Source: Chitinophagaceae bacterium (lineage in GTDB: Bacteria > Bacteroidota > Bacteroidia > Chitinophagales > Chitinophagaceae). From it: a stretch of 64,000 bases of DNA. Every line of letters begins with the position of its first letter. Position 1 is the first letter of the stretch. Where the stretch lies: positions 1 to 64,000 of the forward strand of contig JADLCD010000135.1 in assembly GCA_020847395.1 (NCBI GenBank), given 5' to 3'. A program made the position numbers and the translations under genes. The notes beneath the pieces are model-generated. The model did no database searches. It worked only from the letters and a program-made list of their open reading frames with translations, and was not told the origin of the DNA. This document shows, one piece after another, positions 34,695 to 43,128 of this stretch.

Positions 34695-35465
34695 ATGAGT
34701 AGAATACAACAACTATTTAAGCAAAAGCAAAAGAATGTTTTGAACATCTACTGTACTGCGGGTTACCCAACATTAAACAGTACAATAGAAGTGATGGAAG
34801 CATTGCAGGCTAATGGCGTTGATTTGATAGAACTGGGTATACCTTACAGCGATCCTTTGGCGGATGGACCGGTAATACAGGAAAGCGGCGGTGTTGCTTT
34901 ACATAATGGAATGACCATTAAAGTATTGATCAGCCAGTTGCAGCAGATGCGCAAAACGGTCAACGTGCCTGTAATATTAATGGGCTATGCGAATCCTGTT
35001 TTGCAATACGGCTTTGAAAAATTTTGTAAAGATGTTGCTGCCGCCGGGGTGGATGGGTTGATTCTTCCTGATGTGCCGATGCGGGAATTTGAAACAGAAT
35101 ACGGAATCATTGTAAAAAAGTATGGGTTGGATTTTATTTTCCTGGTTACGCCGGAAACTTCTGAGGAACGTATCAGGAAGATTGATGCATTGAGCACCGG
35201 GTTTATTTATGCCGTTTCATCTTCTTCTACCACCGGTAAAGACAAAGATTTTTCTGACGTGGAAGTATACCTGAAGCGGTTAAAAGCAATGAACCTGAAA
35301 AATCCGGTATTGGTTGGATTTGGTATAAAAGATAAATCCACTTTTCAGTCGGCTTGCAATTACGCCAATGGCGCTATTATAGGCAGCGCCTATATAAAAG
35401 CCTTGCAGCAGCATGCTGATATAAAACAAGCGACTAAAAATTTTTTGGAGGGAGTATTGCAATAA
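34695..35465 (+). CDS. trpA: Tryptophan synthase alpha subunit
   Basis: 256 residues from the ATG at 34695; the longer upstream frame is translated spacer repeat. Catalytic E46 in DLIELGIPYSDPLADGP, where the second catalytic Asp also lies; GYANPVLQYG, LPDVPMREFE, and the phosphate-binding GFGIKDKS and GAIIGSAYIK. It cleaves indole-3-glycerol phosphate and channels indole to TrpB. It is the last trp gene; a tRNA on the opposite strand follows after three bases. Confidence 0.96.
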   Translation: MSRIQQLFKQKQKNVLNIYCTAGYPTLNSTIEVMEALQANGVDLIELGIPYSDPLADGPVIQESGGVALHNGMTIKVLISQLQQMRKTVNVPVILMGYANPVLQYGFEKFCKDVAAAGVDGLILPDVPMREFETEYGIIVKKYGLDFIFLVTPETSEERIRKIDALSTGFIYAVSSSSTTGKDKDFSDVEVYLKRLKAMNLKNPVLVGFGIKDKSTFQSACNYANGAIIGSAYIKALQQHADIKQATKNFLEGVLQ

Positions 35466-35468
35466 AAG

Positions 35469-35541
35469 AGCGGAAAACGGGGCTCGAACCCGCGGCCTTC
35501 AGTTTGGGAAACTGATGCTCTGCCAACTGAGCTACTTCCGC
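35469..35541 (-). tRNA. tRNA-Gly (anticodon CCC)
   Basis: On the minus strand: acceptor GCGGAAG paired with TTTCCGC, D arm GCTC/GAGC, anticodon stem TCAGT/ACTGA with loop TTCCCAA (anticodon CCC), T arm GCGGG-TTCGAGC-CCCGT. 72 bases plus a discriminator T; CCA is not encoded. It lies antisense to the trp-his cluster, 3 bases after the trpA stop and 17 before hisH. Confidence 0.95.
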
Positions 35542-35558
35542 ATAAAACTAAAGTTACA

Positions 35559-36164
35559 ATGAATCTTGTAATTATAAAATATAATGCTGGCAATATACAA
35601 TCTGTATTGTACGCGCTTGACCGGATAGGTGTACGCGCTAAGGTTACAGATAATATTGCTGAAATTCAGCAGGCAGATAAAGTGATTTTTCCGGGAGTTG
35701 GGGAAGCAAGCAGCGCAATGAGGTATTTGAAGGAAAGAGGGCTGGATATTGCCATCAAAAATTTGAAACAACCTGTATTAGGAATATGCCTTGGTATGCA
35801 ATTGATGTGCAGGTTTTCTGAAGAGAACAATGTGGATTGCCTGAATATTTTTGATGAAGATGTAAAATATTTCGGCAAAGCGGCTACTGCTGATAATAAG
35901 TTGAAAATCCCGCAAATAGGCTGGAATAATATTGTTGACTTGAAAACACCGCTTTTTAATAATGTGCCGGAGGATAGCTATACTTATTTTGTTCATAGCT
36001 ATTATGCGGCTTTGGGTGAACATACGATCGCAACAACAGACTATGTTATTCCTTACAGCTCTGCTTTGCATAAAAACAATTTTTATGGCGCTCAATTCCA
36101 TCCTGAAAAAAGCGCCGGAGTAGGCGAACAAATATTAAAAAACTTCGTACAACTGATTAATTAA
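35559..36164 (+). CDS. hisH: Imidazole glycerol phosphate synthase, glutaminase subunit
   Basis: 201 residues. NAGNIQSVLYAL and FPGVGEASSAM at the start, nucleophile Cys in GICLGMQLM, YFVHSYY, and the His/Glu pair in GAQFHPEKS. It passes ammonia to HisF. It is the first his gene after the trp set; hisA follows after 6 bases. Confidence 0.95.
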   Translation: MNLVIIKYNAGNIQSVLYALDRIGVRAKVTDNIAEIQQADKVIFPGVGEASSAMRYLKERGLDIAIKNLKQPVLGICLGMQLMCRFSEENNVDCLNIFDEDVKYFGKAATADNKLKIPQIGWNNIVDLKTPLFNNVPEDSYTYFVHSYYAALGEHTIATTDYVIPYSSALHKNNFYGAQFHPEKSAGVGEQILKNFVQLIN

Positions 36165-36170
36165 ACAGCA

Positions 36171-36884
36171 ATGGAAATAATACCGGCAATAGATATTATA
36201 GATGGGAAATGTGTGCGTTTAACGCAGGGAGACTATACGCAAAAGAAAATTTACAATGAACGCCCGCTTGAGGTGGCCATGCAATTTGAAGACGCGGGTT
36301 TGAAACGACTGCACCTTGTAGACCTTGACGGTGCAAAAGCCGGACAGGTAAAGAACTGGAAAGTATTAGAAACCATTGCGGGTAAAACATCGCTGGTTAT
36401 TGATTTTGGTGGCGGTATAAAAAAAGAAGACGATGTGAAAATTGTGTTTAATTCAGGCGCGGCACTGGCTACAGTAGGCAGTATTGCAGTTAAAGATGAA
36501 AAGGAATTAGTAAGATGGTTTACTGTTTTTGGCGCTGATAAATTTTTGTTAGGCGCAGATGTAAAGGATGAAAAAATTGCGGTTGCCGGATGGTTGGAAA
36601 CAACAGATATATGGATCTATGATTTTATTGAGAAATATATCAATCATGGCATAAAGCAATTATTCTGTACAGATGTTAGTAAAGATGGAAAACTCGAAGG
36701 ACCTTCAACGGAACTATACAAAAGTATACTCAATAAATTTCCTGAACTGTATTTTATAGCAAGTGGTGGTGTAAGCAATATGGATGATTTGCATAAACTC
36801 AGCGATGCCGGTTGCAAAGGCGCAATTGTGGGGAAAGCGATTTATGAGGGAAGGATAAGGATTGATGATTTGAGAAGTTTGTAG
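36171..36884 (+). CDS. hisA: ProFAR isomerase
   Basis: 237 residues. IPAIDIIDGKCVRLTQGDY at the start with the first catalytic Asp, HLVDLDGAKAG, VIDFGGGI, and FCTDVSKDGKLEGPS with the second catalytic Asp, then IASGGVSN. A (beta/alpha)8 barrel that isomerises ProFAR to PRFAR, the substrate of HisF/H. Confidence 0.95.
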   Translation: MEIIPAIDIIDGKCVRLTQGDYTQKKIYNERPLEVAMQFEDAGLKRLHLVDLDGAKAGQVKNWKVLETIAGKTSLVIDFGGGIKKEDDVKIVFNSGAALATVGSIAVKDEKELVRWFTVFGADKFLLGADVKDEKIAVAGWLETTDIWIYDFIEKYINHGIKQLFCTDVSKDGKLEGPSTELYKSILNKFPELYFIASGGVSNMDDLHKLSDAGCKGAIVGKAIYEGRIRIDDLRSL

Positions 36885-36925
36885 TTTATTGTTTGTAGTT
36901 TTAAGTTGTTGCTAATTATAATAAC

Positions 36926-37324
36926 ATGCCTACAATTCTAAAGTTTGAAGAACTGGAAATCTGGAAGCAATCCAGAGAGCTTTCCTTAAGAATTTTTTTG
37001 CTCACTCAGAGAGACATTTTCTCAAAGGAATATAAATTCAAAGAACAAATAAAATCTTCAGCAGGATCAGTTATGGATAATATTGCAGAAGGATTTGATC
37101 GCTCTTCAAGACTAGAGTTTATTAATTTTCTGGGAATTGCAAAAGGTTCTTGCGGCGAGGTTCGTTCACAGTTATATAGGGCGGTTGATCAACAATACAT
37201 ATCCGAAAAAGAATTCAACGAAATTATTTCTCAATATGAGCAACTTTCAACCAAGATTGCAGCGTTTATGATTTATTTAAATAAATCACCAATAAAAGGG
37301 CAGAAATTTCGCAGCCGACAATGA
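36926..37324 (+). CDS. Four-helix-bundle protein of the S23 / 23S rRNA-intervening-sequence family
   Basis: 132 residues. FEELEIWKQSRELS, then QIKSSAGSVMDNIAEGF and FINFLGIAKGSCGEVRSQL are the family signature. Relatives are encoded in 23S rRNA intervening sequences or as scattered single genes; their function is not established. It splits hisA from hisF, flanked by partly inverse-complementary low-complexity spacers (GTTTATTGTTTGTAG before, CCACAAACAATAAATTAT after), and looks like an accessory insertion in the his cluster. Confidence 0.9.
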   Translation: MPTILKFEELEIWKQSRELSLRIFLLTQRDIFSKEYKFKEQIKSSAGSVMDNIAEGFDRSSRLEFINFLGIAKGSCGEVRSQLYRAVDQQYISEKEFNEIISQYEQLSTKIAAFMIYLNKSPIKGQKFRSRQ

Positions 37325-37373
37325 TCTTTGAACGACAAACCACAAACAATAAATTATAAACCATAAATCTCCC

Positions 37374-38132
37374 ATGCTTACAAAACGCATCATTCCCTGT
37401 CTCGATATAAAAGACGGAAGAACAGTTAAAGGCACCAACTTTGTAAACCTGCGTGATGCGGGTGACCCCGTGGAACTGGGCGCGTTATATGCCAGACAGG
37501 GCGCTGATGAATTGGTTTTCCTGGATATAACCGCTACAGTAGAAAAAAGAAAAACGTTGAGTGAATTGGCAAACCGCATATCTCATCACATCAATATACC
37601 TTTTACCGTTGGTGGCGGCATCAGCAGTGTGCAGGATGTAAGCGTATTGTTACAAAATGGCGCAGATAAAATTTCTGTAAATACAGCCGCATATAAAAAT
37701 CCTCAGCTCATCAATGATCTGGCAAAGGAATTTGGCAGCCAGTGTGTAGTGTTGGCTATCGATACTAAAAAAGAGGAAGATGACGAATGGTATGTATACC
37801 TCAATGGCGGCAGAACAAAAACCGACACGAAGTGTACAGATTGGGCAAGGCAGGCGGTGGATTTTGGTGCCGGTGAAATATTGCTTACATCTATGAATCA
37901 TGATGGAACTAAACAGGGTTTTGCATTGGATATTACAAAAAACCTTTCTGAGCAACTACCCATACCTGTTATAGCCAGCGGTGGCGGCGGTACGATGGAA
38001 CACTTTGTTACTGTTTTTAAAGAAGGCAAAGCTGATGCGGCTTTGGCCGCCAGTATATTTCATTTTAAAGAAATAGATATCCCCGATTTAAAAAGCTATT
38101 TAAAAGAAAAAGGAGTGGAGGTTAGACAATAG
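37374..38132 (+). CDS. hisF: Imidazole glycerol phosphate synthase, cyclase subunit
   Basis: 252 residues. [19 protein letters not shown] at the start with the catalytic Asp, [33 protein letters not shown] with the second Asp, and IASGGGG. It forms IGP and AICAR using ammonia from HisH. Confidence 0.96.
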   Translation: MLTKRIIPCLDIKDGRTVKGTNFVNLRDAGDPVELGALYARQGADELVFLDITATVEKRKTLSELANRISHHINIPFTVGGGISSVQDVSVLLQNGADKISVNTAAYKNPQLINDLAKEFGSQCVVLAIDTKKEEDDEWYVYLNGGRTKTDTKCTDWARQAVDFGAGEILLTSMNHDGTKQGFALDITKNLSEQLPIPVIASGGGGTMEHFVTVFKEGKADAALAASIFHFKEIDIPDLKSYLKEKGVEVRQ

Positions 38133-38407
38133 TTACAAGTTTCAGGTTTGCAGGAACGTATTGAGCAGGGGGTATTTCAGATTTTCGCATTACTTTCATT
38201 CCTTCCTTTTCTTTTATACATAAAAATGGAACGCGGATTATACAGATGTAAACAACACGGATCAATCCGTGCTACGAAGTATCTGTCTTATCCGTGTACA
38301 GAAAAAATGGTGTATATAATACGAAAATCTAAAGCCTGCCCTATTGAATACAACCTGAAAAGTGTTTTCAAACATTCACGTAACTTGCGCTCTCATATTT
38401 CTCTTAC
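38133..38407. repeat. hisF-hisIE spacer with a CACGGAT palindrome
   Basis: 275 bases without a convincing gene. It contains CACGGAT-CA-ATCCGTG (38256-38271) within an AACGCGGATTATACAGAT context, a type of dispersed repeat seen in related genomes. A short frame through it has no family resemblance. Confidence 0.45.
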
Positions 38408-39004
38408 ATGAAAATTGATTTTAAGAAATACAACGACGGATTAGTGCCCGCTATAGTGCAGGATAATGCCACACAAAAAGTACTGATGCTGGGCTTTATG
38501 AATGAAGATGCGCTGAAGGCTACTATGCAAACAGGCAAGGTTACTTTTTATAGCAGGAGCAAAAAAAGGCTGTGGACCAAAGGCGAAGAGAGCGGTAATT
38601 TTCTTGAGCTAAAATCAGCAGCAGTAGATTGTGATAATGATACTTTGCTGATAAAAGCGCATCCGCTTGGCCCGGTTTGCCATACCGGCGCTGATACCTG
38701 CTGGGATGAAAAAAACCATAAAGATGATTTCCTGTATTATCTTGAAGATATTATTGAGCTGCGCAAAAAAGCATCTCCTGATGAATCGTATGTAGCTAAA
38801 CTTTTTGCAAAAGGCATTAATAAAATTGCACAAAAAGTAGGAGAGGAGGCAGTGGAAACCGTTATCGAGGCGAAAGATAATAATGAGGAACTTTTTCTGA
38901 ATGAATCTGCAGACCTCTTATTTCATTATCTTATTTTATTAAATGCAAAAGGGTACAGGTTAAAGGATATTATTTCAATACTTGAAAAGCGTCATTCTAA
39001 ATAA
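38408..39004 (+). CDS. hisI: Bifunctional phosphoribosyl-AMP cyclohydrolase / phosphoribosyl-ATP pyrophosphatase
   Basis: 198 residues, a HisI-HisE fusion (also called hisIE). The HisI half (1-105) has MLGFMNEDALKAT, TFYSRSKKRLWTKGE and the metal-binding D-x-D-x-D-like region followed by CHTGADTCW. The HisE half (about 110-198) has KLFAKGINKIAQKVGEEAVE. It does steps 2 and 3 of histidine synthesis. Strong terminator right behind. Confidence 0.95.
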   Translation: MKIDFKKYNDGLVPAIVQDNATQKVLMLGFMNEDALKATMQTGKVTFYSRSKKRLWTKGEESGNFLELKSAAVDCDNDTLLIKAHPLGPVCHTGADTCWDEKNHKDDFLYYLEDIIELRKKASPDESYVAKLFAKGINKIAQKVGEEAVETVIEAKDNNEELFLNESADLLFHYLILLNAKGYRLKDIISILEKRHSK

Positions 39005-39044
39005 AAATGCCCTGCCCGATCACTATCGGAACAGGGCATTTTTT
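39003..39044. terminator. Bidirectional terminator after hisIE
   Basis: Long hairpin AAAAATGCCCTG / CAGGGCATTTTT with an inner CCGAT/ATCGG pairing, A-run before and T-run after. It ends the trp-his cluster and the converging DUF2911 gene. Confidence 0.9.
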
Positions 39045-39059
39045 ATGTACAGTGAAAAA

Positions 39060-39578
39060 TTATTTTACTGCGAAATCTGTTTCTGTATTGCCCCACAATA
39101 AACTTACTTTACCATCTTCTCCAATTTTAATAGTAAAGGTTTCAGTAAATGCCGGAGCTTTGCCAACCGGCACTTTCACGCGTAAAGCATCATCTGCATC
39201 ACTATACTTAAACGCGCCCCATTGCTTCCATGTTTTATTAAAGATGATAGTCCACTCTTTATCACCTGCAATAGTAAATAACCCATATTTTCCTGCAGGC
39301 AGTTTTTGCCCTTCCACAGTAATATCTTTATCTGTTTCAAATACGGTTGCTTCATTAGCCCCTGTGCGCCATACTTTTCCTGGTAGCGGCTCAAGGTCTT
39401 TACCAATAGTTCTTCCTTTTACAGATGGCTGACTGTAATTAATAGTTATTGTTGCGCCTGAAGCAATTTTTTCAGAAACTTTTGCCGGGGGACTTGCCGG
39501 TTTCTGATCCTGTGCGCAAGCTATGCTGGTTACAAGCACTGTTGCTGCCAATAAAGGCATAAAAAGCATTCTTTTCAT
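39060..39578 (-). CDS. Secreted DUF2911-family protein
   Basis: 172 residues with a signal peptide (1-22). The DUF2911 core is ITINYSQPSVKGRTIG, WRTGANEATVFET, LPAGKYGLFTI and WTIIFNKTWKQWGAF. A Bacteroidota-typical secreted protein of unknown function. Convergent with hisIE; pdxJ lies upstream on the same strand. Confidence 0.9.
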   Translation of the reverse strand: MKRMLFMPLLAATVLVTSIACAQDQKPASPPAKVSEKIASGATITINYSQPSVKGRTIGKDLEPLPGKVWRTGANEATVFETDKDITVEGQKLPAGKYGLFTIAGDKEWTIIFNKTWKQWGAFKYSDADDALRVKVPVGKAPAFTETFTIKIGEDGKVSLLWGNTETDFAVK

Positions 39579-39629
39579 ATTGTTGTTGTTTTTAAAGCGT
39601 TTTGTAAATCAATATTCATGCCACCGAAA

Positions 39630-40355
39630 TTATTTCAATTGCCGCTTATATAATTGAACGGTATTTTCCAGTCCAAGATAAAGCGCATCACATATTAGCG
39701 CATGCCCTATTGAAACCTCATCTAACCAGGGAATGTGCTGTTTGAAAAATGCGAGGTTATGCATATCAAAGTCATGCCCGGCATTTAAGCCCAGCCCTAA
39801 TGCTTTTGCTTTTTGTGCAGCAGCAACATATGGAGTAATTGCCTTTTGGGGATTTTGTAAATACGCGCTGGCATAGCCTTCGGTATACAATTCAATTCTA
39901 TCAGTGCCGGCAGCGGCTGCGCCTTCCACCATCTTCACATCAGGGTCAACAAATATGGAAACACGAATACCTGCGTTTCTGAACAGGGATATCATTTCTG
40001 TTAAATAATCTTTATTTTTTATGGTATCCCATCCGTGGTCGCTGGTAATTTGCCCAAGCTCATCAGGTACCAGTGTTACCTGGTTCGGTTTGGTTTCTAA
40101 CACAAGGTCAATAAACTTCTGTTCCCTGCAATTGCCTTCTATATTGAATTCTGTAGTGATCGCTTTTTTAATTGCCCTTACGTCGCTGTAGCGTATATGC
40201 CGTTCATCCGGGCGGGGGTGAACCGTAATGCCATCCGCGCCAAAGCGTTCAATATCCCTGGCTGCTTTTAAAACGTCAGGATTATTGCCACCCCTGCTGT
40301 TTCTGAGCGTGGCTATTTTGTTTATGTTTACGGAAAGTTTGGTAGTATAACTCAT
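39630..40355 (-). CDS. pdxJ: Pyridoxine 5'-phosphate synthase
   Basis: 241 residues from the ATG at 40353-40355. [56 protein letters not shown] and GLGLNAGHD are the PdxJ signature segments with the catalytic Glu and His residues. It builds PNP from DXP and 3-amino-2-oxopropyl phosphate in the DXP-dependent B6 pathway. Confidence 0.96.
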   Translation of the reverse strand: MSYTTKLSVNINKIATLRNSRGGNNPDVLKAARDIERFGADGITVHPRPDERHIRYSDVRAIKKAITTEFNIEGNCREQKFIDLVLETKPNQVTLVPDELGQITSDHGWDTIKNKDYLTEMISLFRNAGIRVSIFVDPDVKMVEGAAAAGTDRIELYTEGYASAYLQNPQKAITPYVAAAQKAKALGLGLNAGHDFDMHNLAFFKQHIPWLDEVSIGHALICDALYLGLENTVQLYKRQLK

Positions 40356-40484
40356 AGGCAAATGTACTCCTAATATTTTCTTTTTGTTAAGCTGCGCTGT
40401 TGAATTGAAATTTGAATATATTTACAAAGGCTAAACAAGGTTTAATTATTGTAAAACAAAACTTTCGCTTAAAAAACCTGACTG

Positions 40485-41786
40485 ATGCAACTGATCAAAC
40501 GACTTTTAACAACATCAAAACCATTTTTTATTATATGGTGCATGTTGGCGGCTTTTGGTACTTACTTCTGCATGTATGCGTTCAGAAAACCATTTAATGC
40601 AGGTACGTATGAAGGGCTCACACTTTGGGATATACATTATAAAACCATTCTTATTATATCGCAGGTATTTGGTTATATGCTTTCTAAATTCATGGGCATA
40701 AAAGTTATTTCAGAATTAAAATCAACCAGCCGTACAAAACTTATTATAGGGTTAATACTTTTTGCAGAAACAGCTTTACTGCTTTTTGGGTTGGTGCCGC
40801 ATCCCTACAATTTTGTTTGTTTGTTTTTAAATGGATTGCCGCTCGGTATGATATGGGGTATTGTATTCAGTTATCTGGAAGGCAGGAAATTTACAGAGAT
40901 ACTTGCCATTGGATTAAGCATTAGTCTTATTGTTTCATCAGGCATATTAAAAACATTGTATTTTGATGTGAGAGAATGGTTTCCGGCGGTAAGTGAGTTC
41001 TGGATGCCTTTTGTAATGGGATTAATTTTTTTGCCCCTGTTTTTTTTATTTGTTTGGATGTTATCTGTTATTCCCGCTCCAACAGAAGAAGATATGCGGG
41101 CAAGGTCGCCACGCTTACCAATGAATAATGAAGATAAAAGAAATGTATTCAGAAACTATGGATGGGGTGTGTTATGCTATATTATCCTATATACTTTTCT
41201 CGCTACCCTCAGAGATTTCCGCGATAATTTTGCCGTGGAAATATGGAATGAAGTAGATGTGCATTTTAATAAAAATGTATTCACGCAAACAGAAGCTATT
41301 GCAAGTGTTATTGTATTGGTAACTATTGGCAGCCTTTCTGCAATAAAAAGTAATATAAAAGGATTTTGGTCGGTTAATGGCATTATTGCAATAGGCTTTG
41401 CCATCAGCGGTATGGCTACGCTCTTATTTCAATTGCATAAAATTTCTCCTTTTTTGTGGATGTTTTTATTAGGCACAGGGCTCTTTCTGGCATATATGCC
41501 TATGCAAATAGCATTGTTTGAACGCATGATTGCGTTTTTCAGAATAAAAGCCAATGCAGGTTTTTTTGTGTATATGTGCGATTCAATAGGTTACCTGGGC
41601 AGTGTGGTATTAATGTTGTATAAAGAATTCTTTATGAAAGACCTTAAATGGTCGATGGTATTAATAAAATTTACTTACCTGCAATCTATACTATCATTAA
41701 TATTGCTTGCAGTTGCCTGTATATTTTTTATTAAAACAGCCCGGCGCATGAAGGTTAAAGATGTAGCTGTTATCCCCCTTAATTAA
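40485..41786 (+). CDS. DUF5690-family MFS-like membrane protein
   Basis: 433 residues with about twelve membrane segments and no signal peptide. FGTYFCMYAFRKPFNAGTYEG near the start and NGLPLGMIWGIVFSYLEGRK resemble the organophosphate:Pi antiporter side of the major facilitator superfamily. It is followed after 26 bases by phnW on the same strand, so it may import 2-aminoethylphosphonate or a related compound; that is inference from neighbourhood. Confidence 0.8.
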   Translation: MQLIKRLLTTSKPFFIIWCMLAAFGTYFCMYAFRKPFNAGTYEGLTLWDIHYKTILIISQVFGYMLSKFMGIKVISELKSTSRTKLIIGLILFAETALLLFGLVPHPYNFVCLFLNGLPLGMIWGIVFSYLEGRKFTEILAIGLSISLIVSSGILKTLYFDVREWFPAVSEFWMPFVMGLIFLPLFFLFVWMLSVIPAPTEEDMRARSPRLPMNNEDKRNVFRNYGWGVLCYIILYTFLATLRDFRDNFAVEIWNEVDVHFNKNVFTQTEAIASVIVLVTIGSLSAIKSNIKGFWSVNGIIAIGFAISGMATLLFQLHKISPFLWMFLLGTGLFLAYMPMQIALFERMIAFFRIKANAGFFVYMCDSIGYLGSVVLMLYKEFFMKDLKWSMVLIKFTYLQSILSLILLAVACIFFIKTARRMKVKDVAVIPLN

Positions 41787-41812
41787 AATTTAAAAAATTT
41801 AAATTGAAATAT

Positions 41813-42922
41813 ATGTCACATTCTGCTTTGTTATTTACCCCCGGACCTTTATCAACATCACGCACTGTGAAAGAAGCAATGCTGGAAGATATGGGTTCAA
41901 GAGATCATGCTTTTGTGAACGCGGTTAAAAACATTCGTGAGGGTTTATTAAAACTTGCGCATGCCCCTAAAGAAGAAGGTTATGAATGTGTGATTATGCA
42001 GGGCTCCGGTACGTTTGGTGTTGAAAGTGTAATAAGCAGTGTTGTAGGTGATAAAGATAAATTACTGATACTGGCTAATGGCGCTTATGGCGAACGCATA
42101 GTAAAGATGGCCAAAATACATAAGCTTAATCACGAAGTGATACGTTTTGATGAAGACGCTATTGTAACACCTGGAGCTGTTGATGAGTTTTTAGCAAACA
42201 ACTCAGGTATTACACATGTAGTATGTATACACAGCGAAACAACAACAGGTTTATTTAATCCTGTGGGTGAAATAGGAGCAGTATGCAAAAAATATGATAA
42301 AGTATTCATTGTAGATGCCATGAGTAGTTTTGGTGGCGTGGTAATGGATATGGTTGCATTGCATATTGATTTCCTGGTATCATCTTCCAATAAATGCATA
42401 GAAGGCGTTCCGGGTTTTGCGTTTGCATTATGTAAAAAAAGTGAGTTGGAAAAATCCAAAGGTCAGGCACGCAGTTTAAGTCTTGATTTATATGATCAAT
42501 GGTATGGCCTTGAAACCAACGGACAGTTCAGGTTCACGCCACCAACACTTAGCATTATGGCCTTTCAGCAGGCTATGAAAGAACTGGAAGAAGAAGGTGG
42601 TGTTTCTGCAAGAGAAGCAAGATACAAAGCGAATAAAAAAATATTGGATGAAGGCATGCACCAGATGGGTTTTCAGCAATATCTTTCTCCCGAAATACAA
42701 GGGCATATCATTACTTCATTTTTATACCCCGATTCCCCGGATTTCAAATTTGATCGTTTCTATAACAAATTAAATGAAAGAGGGTTTGTAATATATCCCG
42801 GTAAATTAAGTAAAGCTGATGCTTTCCGCATAGGTAATATCGGGCAGATATTCCCGGCTGATGTGAAGGCATTACTGAAAGCGATTGAAGAGGTGATGAA
42901 GGAAGAGGGCGTGGCTGTTTAA
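41813..42922 (+). CDS. phnW: 2-aminoethylphosphonate-pyruvate transaminase
   Basis: 369 residues from the ATG at 41813. LLFTPGPLSTSRTVKEAML and DMGSRDHAF at the start, GSGTFGVESVI, HSETTTG, VDAMSSFGG, and the Schiff-base lysine in SSSNKCIEGVPGFAF. The family moves the amino group of 2-aminoethylphosphonate to pyruvate, giving phosphonoacetaldehyde. No phosphonatase (phnX) is next to it, so the next catabolic step is not visible. Probably co-transcribed with the DUF5690 transporter-like gene. Confidence 0.92.
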   Translation: MSHSALLFTPGPLSTSRTVKEAMLEDMGSRDHAFVNAVKNIREGLLKLAHAPKEEGYECVIMQGSGTFGVESVISSVVGDKDKLLILANGAYGERIVKMAKIHKLNHEVIRFDEDAIVTPGAVDEFLANNSGITHVVCIHSETTTGLFNPVGEIGAVCKKYDKVFIVDAMSSFGGVVMDMVALHIDFLVSSSNKCIEGVPGFAFALCKKSELEKSKGQARSLSLDLYDQWYGLETNGQFRFTPPTLSIMAFQQAMKELEEEGGVSAREARYKANKKILDEGMHQMGFQQYLSPEIQGHIITSFLYPDSPDFKFDRFYNKLNERGFVIYPGKLSKADAFRIGNIGQIFPADVKALLKAIEEVMKEEGVAV

Positions 42923-42975
42923 TTGATATGCAGGGTTTAATTTTTAGTTTGTAGTTTTTAGTGTCATAAACCACA

Positions 42976-43064
42976 GGGTGCATTTAAAAATGTCGTAAAG
43001 GTTGCCAACCTTCAACACATTCGCTTTAGTATTAAAAATACCTATCCCAAAGGTTGGCAACCTT
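42976..43064. repeat. Single GGGTGCATT end plus two AAGGTTG-CAACCTT palindromes
   Basis: 42976-42995 matches the end sequence of the elements at 5742 and 20505. It is followed by AAGGTTGCCAACCTT (42998-43012) and its inverted copy AAGGTTGGCAACCTT (43050-43064). No matching right end was found, so this may be a decayed copy. Confidence 0.65.
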
Positions 43065-43128
43065 GGATTCAAATCTCAAACTCCCAGCCCCTAACTTTCC
43101 CTATCTTTACCCGAAAGGATTGCACCAC

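Noticed and set aside
38148-38411. 87-codon frame between hisF and hisIE
   Set aside because: Runs through dispersed repeat sequence, overlaps the hisIE start and has no protein-like pattern.
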